Shown here one piece after another: positions 34,943 to 43,049 of a stretch of 64,000 bases of DNA. The stretch lies in the NCBI RefSeq assembly GCF_003325455.1, contig NZ_CP025198.1, forward strand, positions 62,001 to 126,000. Reading direction: 5' to 3'. Numbering within the stretch: position 1 is the first letter of the stretch; every line of letters starts with the position of its first letter. The position numbers and the translations under genes are program-made. Under the pieces are notes generated by a model, which saw only the letters and a program-made list of their open reading frames with translations, made no database searches and had not been told where the DNA came from. This stretch comes from Acidipropionibacterium virtanenii. Lineage in GTDB: Bacteria > Actinomycetota > Actinomycetes > Propionibacteriales > Propionibacteriaceae.

Positions 34943-35560
34943 TCATCCGAGATGGCTGGTGACGAGGGTGCCGAGCATGCCGAGTCCGAAGAGAGTGAGG
35001 ACGCCCCCGGCGATCCTGGTGAGCCACGGCAGGACGCGATCCATCCGAGCCAGCGCTCGCCTGGAGCCGAGGACCACGGCGACGAAGACATCCCATGCCA
35101 GCACCACGGTGAACATCCAGGCGCCGTAGAGCGCGAGCCTCGCGGGTCCGTCGGCCGACACCGCCGCGGCGAGGCTGACGTAGAACAGGGCGTTCTTGGG
35201 GTTCAGTAGCCCTGAGGTGATGCCGAGACCGAGGTTCTTAGCCCAGTTCGCCGGTTCTGCACGAGGGTCCTCGCCGAGGTCGATGCGTCCCCGCGACCTG
35301 AGGAACATCACCCCGATGAGAATAAGGAAGCTTCCGCCCGCCAGCCGGATGGTATCGAGCACCACGGGTTGCGCGACGAGGGAGACCCCGGAGAATGCGG
35401 CGGTGATGAACAGGCCGTTGGCGGCGGCGATGCCCAAGCATACGCCCGTGGCGTTGCGCCAGCCGCTGGTGATCGCGGTGCGGGCGATAAGGAAGAAGTC
35501 GACTCCCGGGACGAGCAGGGCCAGAAAGTGCGCGAGGGCGACGGCGATGAACTGTTCCAC
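34943..35560 (-). CDS. LysE/RhtB-family amino-acid exporter
   Basis: 205 residues, the normal length for the family, with six membrane segments. The N-terminal motif VPGVDFFLIARTAITSGWRNATG is the LysE signature loop after the first helix, and GLLNPKNALFYVSLA lies near residue 120. It exports an amino acid or a small analogue. I chose the GTG at 35560 because CAGGAGA precedes it; longer starts give a non-hydrophobic extension. It lies 76 bases downstream of an AraC regulator on the same strand, a common regulator-exporter pairing. Confidence 0.86.
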   Translation of the reverse strand: MEQFIAVALAHFLALLVPGVDFFLIARTAITSGWRNATGVCLGIAAANGLFITAAFSGVSLVAQPVVLDTIRLAGGSFLILIGVMFLRSRGRIDLGEDPRAEPANWAKNLGLGITSGLLNPKNALFYVSLAAAVSADGPARLALYGAWMFTVVLAWDVFVAVVLGSRRALARMDRVLPWLTRIAGGVLTLFGLGMLGTLVTSHLG

Positions 35561-35636
35561 ATCTCTCCTGACCTGTGGCGGTGGACCCGTCGAGTGTCGG
35601 AGGAGAAGGCTTGTACGGTCTTGTACGTTCGTGCAG

Positions 35637-36425
35637 TCAGCCGCGATAGACGCCCGGTGATGCCGCGACATGGGCACGGAAGACGCGGTGGAAGTGACTC
35701 TGGTCGGCGAATCCGAGGGCGTGGGCGGTCTCGACGATGGGAACTCCCCGCCGCAGCATGTGCTCGGCCCGCACGATCCGGACGTTCTGCCGCCAGGCCA
35801 GTGGGGACAGCCCGGTGGCGCGCTTCATCGACCGGATGAGCCGGAATCTGGACATGCCGACGAGCCGGGCGAGCTCGTCCAACGAAGGATTGACCTCGTC
35901 ATTCCTGAGGTGCTCCAGCACCGGTCGCAGGACATCGAGGAGCTCGGGATCGGTGCTGCTGCCGACGAGGAATTCCGGCTCCGCGGCGTCGAGGGCGCCC
36001 AGTGCTTCGGTGAACGCCGCCTCGATGCGTTCGGCCGAGTCATCGGCGAAGATCACCTCGCCGAGGGCGCCGGCGCGGCGATTCAGGTCGGGGCGGCGCA
36101 GCACACTTATGCCCGCGAACAGATGGGAGTCCGCTCCGCCGGGGGTGAGCGCGGCCGCCCATGACTGATCCATATGGATCATCTGGTAGCGCCATCGGCC
36201 CTCATGCGGGTTGCAGGCGTGCACCTGACCTGCCGGGATGGTGACGACGTCGCCGGGCCTCAGGAGAATCTGGCCGGCCGGTGGACCGGTGAGCACGGAG
36301 GTTCCCTCATCGATGACCCCGATCGAGAAGGTGTCATGGGCATGGGGCCGGTAGCACGGGGTGTCCCGGCATGAGCGCCGTCCTTCCAGGTGCGGTAGCG
36401 CGGTGCTGCGCCGGAACTCCTCCAT
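35637..36425 (-). CDS. AraC-family regulator with N-terminal cupin
   Basis: 262 residues. The N-terminal half is a cupin (RPHAHDTFSIGVIDEG, then LLRPGDVVTIPAGQVHACNP) that senses a ligand. The C-terminal half has two helix-turn-helix units: SLDELARLVGMSRFRLIRSMKRATG near residue 180 and PIVETAHALGFADQSHFHRVF near 230. AAGGAGA lies six bases before the ATG at 36425. This subfamily is typically next to a LysE-type exporter that it activates; here the exporter lies just downstream on the same strand, so the pair is probably one unit. Confidence 0.88.
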   Translation of the reverse strand: MEEFRRSTALPHLEGRRSCRDTPCYRPHAHDTFSIGVIDEGTSVLTGPPAGQILLRPGDVVTIPAGQVHACNPHEGRWRYQMIHMDQSWAAALTPGGADSHLFAGISVLRRPDLNRRAGALGEVIFADDSAERIEAAFTEALGALDAAEPEFLVGSSTDPELLDVLRPVLEHLRNDEVNPSLDELARLVGMSRFRLIRSMKRATGLSPLAWRQNVRIVRAEHMLRRGVPIVETAHALGFADQSHFHRVFRAHVAASPGVYRG

Positions 36426-36611
36426 CCGAGTCTCCTTCCATCCGCCCGCGACAGTGCCGCTCATGTCTGGGCGGACCACTGCTCACGATACGACCGGGGC
36501 CCGGTGCCTCCGATGATGACTGCGAAGGTCGACGGGACTGGTCATCCCGTACCGCCGACCTGTTCCCTGGGATCATGGAGGCGACACGACTGGTGCGAGG
36601 AGGTGGCCTCG

Positions 36612-36860
36612 ATGAGGATGGCGCGCTCGGCGTTCAAACATGGGTGTACCGGGACTGACATCGACGTCGCCCTGAAGTACTACGTCACGCGGCAGGCGCT
36701 GGGTGAGGGCCCTGAGCGCTGGTTGTACACGGGATTCGATACTGCGGGAAGACCACTCGAAATCGTGACGATTCTGGGGGACGATGGAAAAGAGGCAGTG
36801 ATCCACGCGATGGCTCTTCGCACGAGCTACAGACCGACCAGGAAGGGGCACCGCTCATGA
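36612..36860 (+). CDS. Toxin-like protein of a toxin-antitoxin pair (type A, copy 1)
   Basis: 82 residues, basic, with an N-terminal RMARSAFKHGCTGTDIDVAL helix, a strand WLYTGFDTAGRPLEIVTIL, and the C-terminal EAVIHAMALRTSY. The pattern KHG-helix / strand / IHAMxxR resembles small RelE/BrnT-like toxins found with ribbon-helix-helix antitoxins. GAGGAGGT lies seven bases before the ATG. The stop overlaps the start of the next gene (ATGA), whose product is antitoxin-like. A protein with the same segment order is at 43784-44092. RNase activity is inferred only. Confidence 0.65.
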   Translation: MRMARSAFKHGCTGTDIDVALKYYVTRQALGEGPERWLYTGFDTAGRPLEIVTILGDDGKEAVIHAMALRTSYRPTRKGHRS

Positions 36861-37102
36861 GTGATGACAGGACCGTCGACAACGTGCCCGGAGTCTCTTC
36901 GGAGCGCTTGGTCGAACTCGTCGCTGAGGCCGAGCGCGGGTACAACTTCGATGAGGACCGTACCGAATGGGGCCCGGGCGCGCTCCTGCTCGATCTTGAC
37001 GAGGATCAGCGGGCGGCCGTGCTGGCCCGGGCCTTCCGGGACCGTACAGATCCGGCGTCCGTCGTCCGAGCCGCTCTGGCTGAATATCTGGCAACGGCCT
37101 GA
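36857..37102 (+). CDS. Antitoxin-like protein of the pair (copy 1)
   Basis: 81 residues, acidic. The order matches the antitoxin at 43563-43835: SSERLVELVAEAERGYNFDED near the N-terminus, a Gly/Pro-containing hinge, then a helix DPASVVRAALAEYLATA typical of the second half of a ribbon-helix-helix. The beta-ribbon part is less clear than in copy 2, so DNA binding may be weakened. It overlaps the toxin-like gene by four bases. A convergent hairpin follows. Confidence 0.62.
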   Translation: MSDDRTVDNVPGVSSERLVELVAEAERGYNFDEDRTEWGPGALLLDLDEDQRAAVLARAFRDRTDPASVVRAALAEYLATA

Positions 37103-37153
37103 TCGAGGGGTTCCAGGGCCAGGCGACCGGCCGTGTCCGGGTCAGCGCGACTA

Positions 37154-37234
37154 CCGGATCTCCCGCTCAACAGGGGTTTTCGTCTCCGCCGGGACGAAAC
37201 GGCCTCTTGAGCGGGGGATCCGGGAGGTGCGATC
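37154..37234. repeat. 81-bp two-tier hairpin element, copy B
   Basis: Near-identical to 34828-34908 (six differences). Outer arms 37155-37174 and 37203-37222; inner stem from GTTTTCGTC and GACGAAAC. It lies between the antitoxin-like gene and the convergent gene at 37239-37757 and probably terminates both. Confidence 0.85.
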
Positions 37235-37238
37235 CGTG

Positions 37239-37757
37239 TCAGTCGTCGGAGGCGACGATGACGTGGAGAGACGACGAGTCCCGGTCGATGACGACGAACT
37301 CGTGGAAGCCTCCCTGGCCGAGGATCCACCCGCACCCGTACATCGCCTCCTCGCCCTCGGGAGGGTGGAACTCGTAGACGTCTCCGGGTCTCAGATATGC
37401 CAACACCTCCGAGTTCAGCCGACTCATCGTCTCCCGGCTCTGGGTGTAGTGGCGTTCGTCTTCGGTCCAGTTGGCCCAGGCGAGGATGATGCCCTGTGCG
37501 CTGGCGGCATCCGTAGGCCGGAACATCGTGGTATCAAGATCCTTGACGGCCCAGGACGCATGAACGGGAGGGTCCTCCGCGAATTCTCCGTCGCCGAAGA
37601 TGTACATGGTGTGGTACTCGTGGGCGTCCATGAGAGCGGTGAGGATCTGATGGTCAGTAGCCCCGGGATCGACCGAGAAGTGCATCAGGTCGACCCACAT
37701 ATACGTGTTCCGGTCCATGTGGACGAGTTCGGTGGACGCGAACCGCACCTCTGTCAT
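37239..37757 (-). CDS. Conserved-looking hypothetical protein
   Basis: 172 residues from the ATG at 37757 (a GTG at 37775 is possible). No signal peptide or membrane helix; mixed alpha/beta composition with aromatic-rich segments (HMDRNTYMWVDLMHFSVDPG, HEYHTMYIFGDGEF, ILAWANWTEDERHY). It ends FVVIDRDSSSLHVIVASDD. I do not recognise the domain. It is convergent with the antitoxin-like gene and 102 bases from the ketopantoate-reductase-like gene on the same strand. Codon use looks native. Confidence 0.6.
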   Translation of the reverse strand: MTEVRFASTELVHMDRNTYMWVDLMHFSVDPGATDHQILTALMDAHEYHTMYIFGDGEFAEDPPVHASWAVKDLDTTMFRPTDAASAQGIILAWANWTEDERHYTQSRETMSRLNSEVLAYLRPGDVYEFHPPEGEEAMYGCGWILGQGGFHEFVVIDRDSSSLHVIVASDD

Positions 37758-37858
37758 CGCCCCAGTCTGTCCCACTCGGGCGGCCAGGACGGGAGATCGG
37801 CGGGATGCCTCCCGGGCGAACTGCGAAGGTCACCGGGACCGGGCCGTTTCCCGGCCGC

Positions 37859-38932
37859 TCAGCGCCGATCCGTGCCCGGTCCCGGTGAGAATCGCAGTGT
37901 TCCTCGGGCGGCCACCGGTGCCTTCTCGGGCTCGACGACCATCTGGTCCGCCTTCTCCTGCTCGGCTGCCGTTCTCACCGCGGCCTTGGCGTCGCGCATC
38001 GCCTCGGCCAGGTGCATCTCCTGTGTGACGAACTCGTGGACGTGACAGGTGTAGCCGTGCTCGCGGCCGAGCCTGGCGATGTAGCCGTTGATGTAGTCCA
38101 CCTCGGTGGGGCGGCCCTTGGAGAAGCCCTGGTACATCGACGGGTAGTGCAGCGGGTTGCCCACCTTGCTCACGTGGTTCACCGAGTCCACCTCCTCCTG
38201 GCGGCTCATGATGAGCGCGATGCCGGCCCTCTCGCAGGCGTCGTAGGCCTCGTCGACAAGAGTCCGGGTGATCTGGTCGGCCCCGTCGTAGGACGCGTAC
38301 TCGCCCATCGTCGAGGTGAACATGGTGCACAGGGTGTTGACCACGGAGTTGAAGATCACCTTGGCCATCAGGGTGCCGTACAGGTTGCGGGTGAGTTCGG
38401 GATTGAGGTCGGCGGCGCGGAAGTCGCGCTCCATGGCGCGGGTGGTCTCGTCAGGGATCTCGGTGGCGTTGACCATGTGCATGGTGCCCGCTCCCGGAGC
38501 GCCGATGAAGTCGACGTCGCCGGGCCCGTTGAGGACGGTGGCGACCAGGGCGGTGCCGGCCACGATCCGCTTGTTGGGGAAGTAGCGGCGCATCTTGTCG
38601 AGGTGGCCCATCCCGTTCATCGCGGTGAACAGGTACTGGTCGGGTGTGAACAGGTGGGCGCAGCGCTTGAGCACGTCGTCGAGCTGCATCTGCTTGACGA
38701 AGACGATCCACACGTCGGGATGCCCGGTGTACTCCTCAGGGGTGCACAGATGGATCGGAACCAGGTGGCGATCGGCGTGGTCGCGGGACACGTAGACCCC
38801 GCCCTGATCGCGTACGGCGTCGACGTTGGGCTGCCAGGTGTCGACGAAGTCGACGTCCAGACCGGCGACCTCCTGGAGCAGCACCCCGTAGCGGTATCCC
38901 ATGGCTCCTGCACCGATGACTGTGTACTTCAT
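37859..38932 (-). CDS. 2-dehydropantoate 2-reductase (ApbA/PanE) family protein
   Basis: 357 residues. The N-terminal Rossmann motif is VIGAGAMGYRYGV (residues 5-17). The C-terminal ApbA domain has the catalytic-type Lys in LYGTLMAKVIFNSVVNTLCTM near residue 203 and a conserved SMYQGFSKGRPTEVDYINGYI near residue 278. True PanE reduces ketopantoate with NADPH in CoA synthesis, but many relatives reduce other 2-oxo acids. AGGGAAG precedes the ATG at 38932. The last 50 residues are a charged extension beyond the usual end. Expression appears to be controlled by a leader-peptide attenuator (38981-39104). Confidence 0.83.
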   Translation of the reverse strand: MKYTVIGAGAMGYRYGVLLQEVAGLDVDFVDTWQPNVDAVRDQGGVYVSRDHADRHLVPIHLCTPEEYTGHPDVWIVFVKQMQLDDVLKRCAHLFTPDQYLFTAMNGMGHLDKMRRYFPNKRIVAGTALVATVLNGPGDVDFIGAPGAGTMHMVNATEIPDETTRAMERDFRAADLNPELTRNLYGTLMAKVIFNSVVNTLCTMFTSTMGEYASYDGADQITRTLVDEAYDACERAGIALIMSRQEEVDSVNHVSKVGNPLHYPSMYQGFSKGRPTEVDYINGYIARLGREHGYTCHVHEFVTQEMHLAEAMRDAKAAVRTAAEQEKADQMVVEPEKAPVAARGTLRFSPGPGTDRR

Positions 38933-38980
38933 CTTCTCGACTTCCCTTGAATGTGGGTTGTGCGGACTGGGACACGCAAC

Positions 38981-39050
38981 AAAAAACCCGCCGTCCCGGA
39001 AGGGACAACGGGATGCGCGTCTCACTCGCTTCGCGGCGGGTAGGACGCGC
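38981..39050 (-). promoter_or_regulatory. Transcription attenuator: competing hairpins and U-tract terminator
   Basis: Reading the minus strand: hairpin 1 is GCGCGTC/GACGCGC (39050-39044 with 39021-39015), starting at the leader stop codon. Inside its loop, CCCGCCG (39040-39034) can instead pair with CGGCGGG (38993-38987), an antiterminator. The terminator pairs 39012-39002 with 38997-38987 (11 pairs, two G-U) and ends in TTTTTT (38986-38981). Antiterminator and terminator share 38993-38987, so they exclude each other. Confidence 0.75.
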
Positions 39051-39091
39051 TAGCTAATAAGCTCGCCGGTGGCCAGCGACGTCTGCCTCAT
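39050..39091 (-). CDS. Leader peptide MRQTSLATGELIS of the attenuator
   Basis: A 13-codon frame ending TAG directly at hairpin 1. The last codons are CTT ATT AGC; CTT (Leu) and ATT (Ile) are rare in this genome, the usual feature of control codons. A -10-like TACTGT (39104-39099) lies seven bases before the ATG, so the message may be leaderless. Stalling at CTT/ATT would cover hairpin 1 and free the antiterminator. Sensing of branched-chain aminoacyl-tRNA is inference. Confidence 0.65.
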   Translation of the reverse strand: MRQTSLATGELIS

Positions 39092-39098
39092 GCCCTGC

Positions 39099-39151
39099 AC
39101 AGTAGGGCGTCCCGCAGATCGGGAGAACCCGTCCCAAAATATGGTCGGACC
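39099..39151 (-). promoter_or_regulatory. Promoter region of the attenuated gene with a FadR-like site
   Basis: TACTGT (39104-39099) is the proposed -10 element. GGTCCGACCAT (39151-39141, minus strand) is the same 11-mer as in the mmsA promoter, roughly 35-40 bases upstream of the -10. This suggests shared control by a GntR/FadR-type regulator not encoded nearby. Confidence 0.5.
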
Positions 39152-39187
39152 GTTTGATCGGGGGGTGTGCCCGGGGCCGGCACGGGA

Positions 39188-40507
39188 TCAGTGGACGGCG
39201 GTGCCGCGGTCGTACAGGGCCGATTCCTGACGGCCGCTGATCACGGCGAACAGCGCCCCGACCAGCAGATACGCCACCGCCAGGCCGATAAGGCCGGCGT
39301 GCGAGATGCCATGCACCGGCAGCACCAGGGCCGCCACCACGGCCCCGCCGACGAACAGCGCGTTGTAGATCATGTCGTAGACGATGAAGATCCGGCCCTT
39401 GTAGGCGTCGTCGATGTGTGCCTGGCAGACCGTGTCCACACCGGCCTTGACCGACTGGGCGAACAGGCCGACGAGGAACGCCGCCACCAGCAGTCCCCAG
39501 CGGTTGAGCATCGCGCCCGGGAAGACCTGGATGACGGCGGTGGCCACCATCATGGCGATCAGGGCCCGGCGCATCCCGATGGCACGCACCACCCTGGGCA
39601 TGAAGCCGGCCGACAGCACGAAGCCGGCCCCCATCACCACTCCCCACACGGCCATGTCGCCCATCGCTGCGTTGACGTCGACCTTGGCGTGGAAGTAGTT
39701 GCGGTAGCCCAGGATCATGGCCACCGAGTAGACGCCGAAGAGCAGTCGCTGGAATCCGATGAGGGTCAGCCCGGAACTCACTACCGGCAGGCCGCTCAGG
39801 TGCCTGAAGCCGTCGATGATCCCGTGCAGCACCTGGGAGGCCGACCTGCTGGGGTCGGGGACGGTCGGGCCCAGCTCGTCGCGACCGAACCGGGTGCCGA
39901 GGAGGGCCGAGAAGGCGAAGAGCACGGCGGAGACGCAGAAGATGATGGTGTCGGCGTGGTGGACCGGCATCCAGTGGCCGCCGATCATCCGGACGGCGGC
40001 CGCCACCACGACCCCGATCATCATTCCCAGTGGGCCGATCACCGGCATGATCGACGACGCCGTGAGGTACTCGCGCCGGTCGATGGTGTGCTCCAGGCCG
40101 GCGGTGAGCGCCGCCAGCAGGTAACGGTTGAGACTCATGGCGATCAGCAGCAGGAACAGCAGGGTGAGGTGGGCCGGGTTCTGCCGGGCGCCGTCCCACA
40201 CCAGGGCGCCCACCGCCAGCGCGATGATGCAGCGCAGCCCGTCGGTGCCCACCAGGATGCGCTGGCGCGGCCAGCGGTCCAGGGTCACGGAGATGAAGGG
40301 ACCGATGATGCTGAACGGCAGCATCGTGATGGCCAGCACCATGGCGATCGACCACGCGTCGGGCTGCTGCTCGGGGGACAGGAGCACGTAGGAGGCCAGC
40401 CCCGTCTGGAGGGTGCCGTCGGCGGCCTGGGTGGAGAACCTCACACCGAGGATCCGGCGGAACCGGGGCAGGCGCCACAGCCGGCGCAGTCCCTCGCTGA
40501 AGGCCAC
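39188..40507 (-). CDS. MFS transporter
   Basis: 439 residues, about 12 membrane segments. The cytosolic loop after helix 2 has TLDRWPRQRILVGTD, equivalent to motif A, and a longer central loop (GTRFGRDELGPTVPDPSRSASQV) splits the two six-helix halves. GTG start at 40507 with GAGAGGGG five bases upstream. The N-terminus (MAFSEGLRRLWRLPRFRRILGVRF) resembles MFS exporters related to the MFS_3/TetA-like group. Substrate unknown. It is transcribed alone toward the attenuator region, whose promoter lies just beyond its stop. Confidence 0.8.
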   Translation of the reverse strand: MAFSEGLRRLWRLPRFRRILGVRFSTQAADGTLQTGLASYVLLSPEQQPDAWSIAMVLAITMLPFSIIGPFISVTLDRWPRQRILVGTDGLRCIIALAVGALVWDGARQNPAHLTLLFLLLIAMSLNRYLLAALTAGLEHTIDRREYLTASSIMPVIGPLGMMIGVVVAAAVRMIGGHWMPVHHADTIIFCVSAVLFAFSALLGTRFGRDELGPTVPDPSRSASQVLHGIIDGFRHLSGLPVVSSGLTLIGFQRLLFGVYSVAMILGYRNYFHAKVDVNAAMGDMAVWGVVMGAGFVLSAGFMPRVVRAIGMRRALIAMMVATAVIQVFPGAMLNRWGLLVAAFLVGLFAQSVKAGVDTVCQAHIDDAYKGRIFIVYDMIYNALFVGGAVVAALVLPVHGISHAGLIGLAVAYLLVGALFAVISGRQESALYDRGTAVH

Positions 40508-40869
40508 GGGATCCCCTCTCGGTCGTCGGCAGAACCACCCCGATCCTAGGTGAGCCGTCGGATCGGGGGAGCCCGGCTCCCGTCTCGGATTCGCCCTGTT
40601 CGACCCGGAGGACGAACTGTCGATCGTCTCCGGGCGTCCGGTGGGTCTGGTGAGACGCGGCTCGGTCAGAAATACATTCGCAGGCAGGTGCTCGATGACG
40701 CCGGGATCTTGTCGGCGGGCGGGACGCCGGGCAGATCGATGTCGACTCCCTGCGCCGGTCTGCGTTGCTGTGGCAGTTCACGGTGCTCGGCGAGGCCCGG
40801 TCCGCCTGACGGTTCCCCGATCTCCACCCCGGGCTCACATCGTGGGACGGGAGGCGGAAAGATAGGGTC
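40508..40869 (+). pseudogene. Intergenic region with a possible HEPN (HepT/DUF86)-like remnant
   Basis: No intact gene in 362 bases. From about 40677 one plus frame reads YIRRQVLDDAGILSAGG; after a one-base shift another reads IDVDSLRRSALLWQFTVLGEARS to a TGA at 40809. The segment SLRRSALLWQFTVLGEA resembles the R-x(4-6)-GEA helix of HepT-type HEPN toxins. The N-terminus and partner nucleotidyltransferase are missing. Weak call; the pattern could be chance. Confidence 0.3.
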
Positions 40870-42567
40870 ATGACAGTGTTGTCAGACCTCGAGATCGCAC
40901 GCGCCGCCCACACCGATCCGATCGGGGAGGTGGCGGCCCGCGCCGGGATCGGCCCCGAGCACCTCGAGCTCTACGGCAACGACGTCGCGAAGATCTCCCT
41001 CGACGCCGTGACGGCGCACGAGGACCGTCCTCGCGCCAAGTACATCGTCGTCACCGCCATCACCCCCACCCCGCTCGGCGAGGGCAAGACGACCACCGCG
41101 GTCGGCATCGCCCAGGGCCTCGAGAGGATCGGCAGGCGCTCCATGCTGGCCCTGCGCCAGCCCTCCATGGGCCCCACCTTCGGCATCAAGGGCGGAGCCG
41201 CCGGGGCCGGTCATTCCCAGGTGCTGCCGATGGAGAAGCTCAACCTGCACCTGACCGGCGACTTCCACGCCATCACCGCCGCGCACAACCTGCTGGCGGC
41301 GATGATCGACAACCACCTCCACCAGGGCAACGAGCTCGACATCGAGCCGCACTCGGTCTCCTGGCGCCGCGTCGTCGACATCAACGACCGTGCCCTCCGC
41401 AATGTCATCGTCGGGCTGGGCAGCCGCATCGACGGCGTCCCCCGCGAGACCGGATTCGACATCACCGCCGCCAGCGAGGTCGGCGTCATCCTCTCCCTGG
41501 CCACCTCCCTGAAGGATCTGCGCGCCCGCCTGGGCCGCATCGTCATCGGCTACAACCGCGCCAAACAGCCCGTCACCGCCGAGGATCTCCACGCCGCCGG
41601 CTCCATGACCGTCATCCTGCGCGACGCGCTGAAACCCAATCTGCTGCAGACCACCGAGAACACTCCGGTGCTCATCCACACCGGCCCGTTCGGCAACATC
41701 GCCACCGGCAACTCCTCGGTGGTCGCCGACCAGATCGGCATCACCAGTTCCGACTACCTGCTCACCGAGGCCGGGTTCGGCTCCGACATGGGCGCCGAGC
41801 GGTTCTTCAACGTCAAGTGCCGGGTCTCCGGCCTGCACCCCGACGCCGCCGTGATGGTCGTCACCGTCCGGGCGCTGAAGACCCACTCCGGCCGCTACAC
41901 GGTGGTACCCGGCAAGCCGCTGCCAGAGGGCATGACCCTCGACAACCCCGACGACGTGTGGGCCGGGGCACCGAACCTGCGCAGGCACATCGAGATCGTC
42001 CGCGGCTTCGGGGTGACGCCGGTCGTCGCCCTCAACCTGTTCCCCGGTGACCACGACGACGAGATCGACGTGGTGCGCCGGATCGCCGAGGAGTGCGGCG
42101 CCCACTTCGCGGCCTCCACCCATGTGGTCGACGGCGGGGCCGGCGCCGCCGAGCTGGCCCGGGCCGTCGTCGCCGCCTGCCAGGAGCCCACCCGGTTCCG
42201 CTACACGTATCGTCTGGAGGCCTCGCTGGCCGACAAGATCGAGGCCGTCGCCACAGGGGTGTACGGCGCCGACGGCATCGACATCGCCCCGGCTGCCGCC
42301 AAGGAGCTCACGCACTTCCAGCAGCTGGGCTACGGGCACTTCCCGGTCGTCATCGCCAAGACCCACCTGTCGCTGTCCCACGACGCCGCGCTCAAGGGCG
42401 CCCCGACCGGCTGGAGGCTCCCGGTCCGCGAGGTGCGGGCCGCGGTGGGCGCCGGCTACGTCTACGCCATCTGCGGGGACATGCGCACCATGCCCGGCCT
42501 GGGCAGGCACCCGGCCGCCGAACGGATCGACATCGACGAGAACGGCGAGACGGTCGGGCTGTTCTGA
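40870..42567 (+). CDS. fhs: Formate-tetrahydrofolate ligase
   Basis: 565 residues, the family's normal length. The P-loop is TPLGEGKTTT (residues 67-76). Other invariant parts include RQPSMGPTFGIKGGAAGAGHSQV near residue 96, LTGDFHAITAAHNLLAA, LTEAGFGSDMGAERFFNVKCR near residue 299 and the C-terminal AICGDMRTMPGLG. It makes 10-formyl-THF from formate, THF and ATP, feeding purine and one-carbon metabolism, or recovering formate during fermentation. It stands alone, transcribed on the plus strand and divergent from the MFS gene. Confidence 0.96.
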   Translation: MTVLSDLEIARAAHTDPIGEVAARAGIGPEHLELYGNDVAKISLDAVTAHEDRPRAKYIVVTAITPTPLGEGKTTTAVGIAQGLERIGRRSMLALRQPSMGPTFGIKGGAAGAGHSQVLPMEKLNLHLTGDFHAITAAHNLLAAMIDNHLHQGNELDIEPHSVSWRRVVDINDRALRNVIVGLGSRIDGVPRETGFDITAASEVGVILSLATSLKDLRARLGRIVIGYNRAKQPVTAEDLHAAGSMTVILRDALKPNLLQTTENTPVLIHTGPFGNIATGNSSVVADQIGITSSDYLLTEAGFGSDMGAERFFNVKCRVSGLHPDAAVMVVTVRALKTHSGRYTVVPGKPLPEGMTLDNPDDVWAGAPNLRRHIEIVRGFGVTPVVALNLFPGDHDDEIDVVRRIAEECGAHFAASTHVVDGGAGAAELARAVVAACQEPTRFRYTYRLEASLADKIEAVATGVYGADGIDIAPAAAKELTHFQQLGYGHFPVVIAKTHLSLSHDAALKGAPTGWRLPVREVRAAVGAGYVYAICGDMRTMPGLGRHPAAERIDIDENGETVGLF

Positions 42568-42641
42568 ATCGATTGAGAGGGGGGCGACCCCCACACCCCC
42601 GAGCGGGTCGGGTCTGGGTCCGCGTGCAGGGTTCCTGCCCG

Positions 42642-42647
42642 TACACT
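42642..42647 (+). promoter_or_regulatory. -10 element suggesting a leaderless transcript
   Basis: TACACT ends six bases before the ATG at 42654, so transcription would start at or next to the A of the start codon. No ribosome site is present in the C-rich bases between. Confidence 0.45.
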
Positions 42648-42653
42648 TCCCCC

Positions 42654-43049
42654 ATGGCCAGCCAACGCGCCGAGGACGCCCGTCGACGGATCGAGCTCGA
42701 TGAGATGGACCGGCGCCGCGAGGGTGCCGCCGCACAGAAGCTGATCGATGCCTTCGTCGAGGAAGCACGGGCCAAGGGGCTGTCGACCGAGCCGCTGCGC
42801 GCCCAGTTGCTCGACGGCCACCGCGCGAAGACCGGTAAGCATGGCTGGTACCTCAACGCCTCACAGTCCCTGGCCATCGGGGAGAACGGCGAGTACTACC
42901 AGCTCGTGGTGCCCGGCGGCCTCAAGGAGAGGCTGCGCGGGGTCACACTGGAACCCTCGCTGCCGCCCTTGCACGTCGGAAAGGGCGGCAGGGACGGCGA
43001 GACCGGTTACCTCAGGGAGTTCCTGGAGTGGCGGTTGAAGGCCGGCTGA
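42654..43049 (+). CDS. Conserved hypothetical actinobacterial protein
   Basis: 131 residues. The N-terminal half is helical and charged (AEDARRRIELDEMDRRREGAAAQK), the C-terminal half has beta segments (KHGWYLNASQSLAIGENGEYYQLVV) and ends YLREFLEWRLKAG. The ATG at 42654 begins the plausible protein; upstream frame is shadow of fhs. A -10 element six bases upstream suggests a leaderless message. I do not recognise a catalytic motif. Its end overlaps the convergent DUF3592-like gene by 38 bases, which would produce antisense ends. Confidence 0.7.
   Translation: MASQRAEDARRRIELDEMDRRREGAAAQKLIDAFVEEARAKGLSTEPLRAQLLDGHRAKTGKHGWYLNASQSLAIGENGEYYQLVVPGGLKERLRGVTLEPSLPPLHVGKGGRDGETGYLREFLEWRLKAG

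Noticed and set aside
39050-39091. T-box or known riboswitch upstream of the ketopantoate-reductase-like gene
   Set aside because: No T-box consensus and no aptamer that I recognise; a peptide frame and classical attenuator pairing explain the region better.
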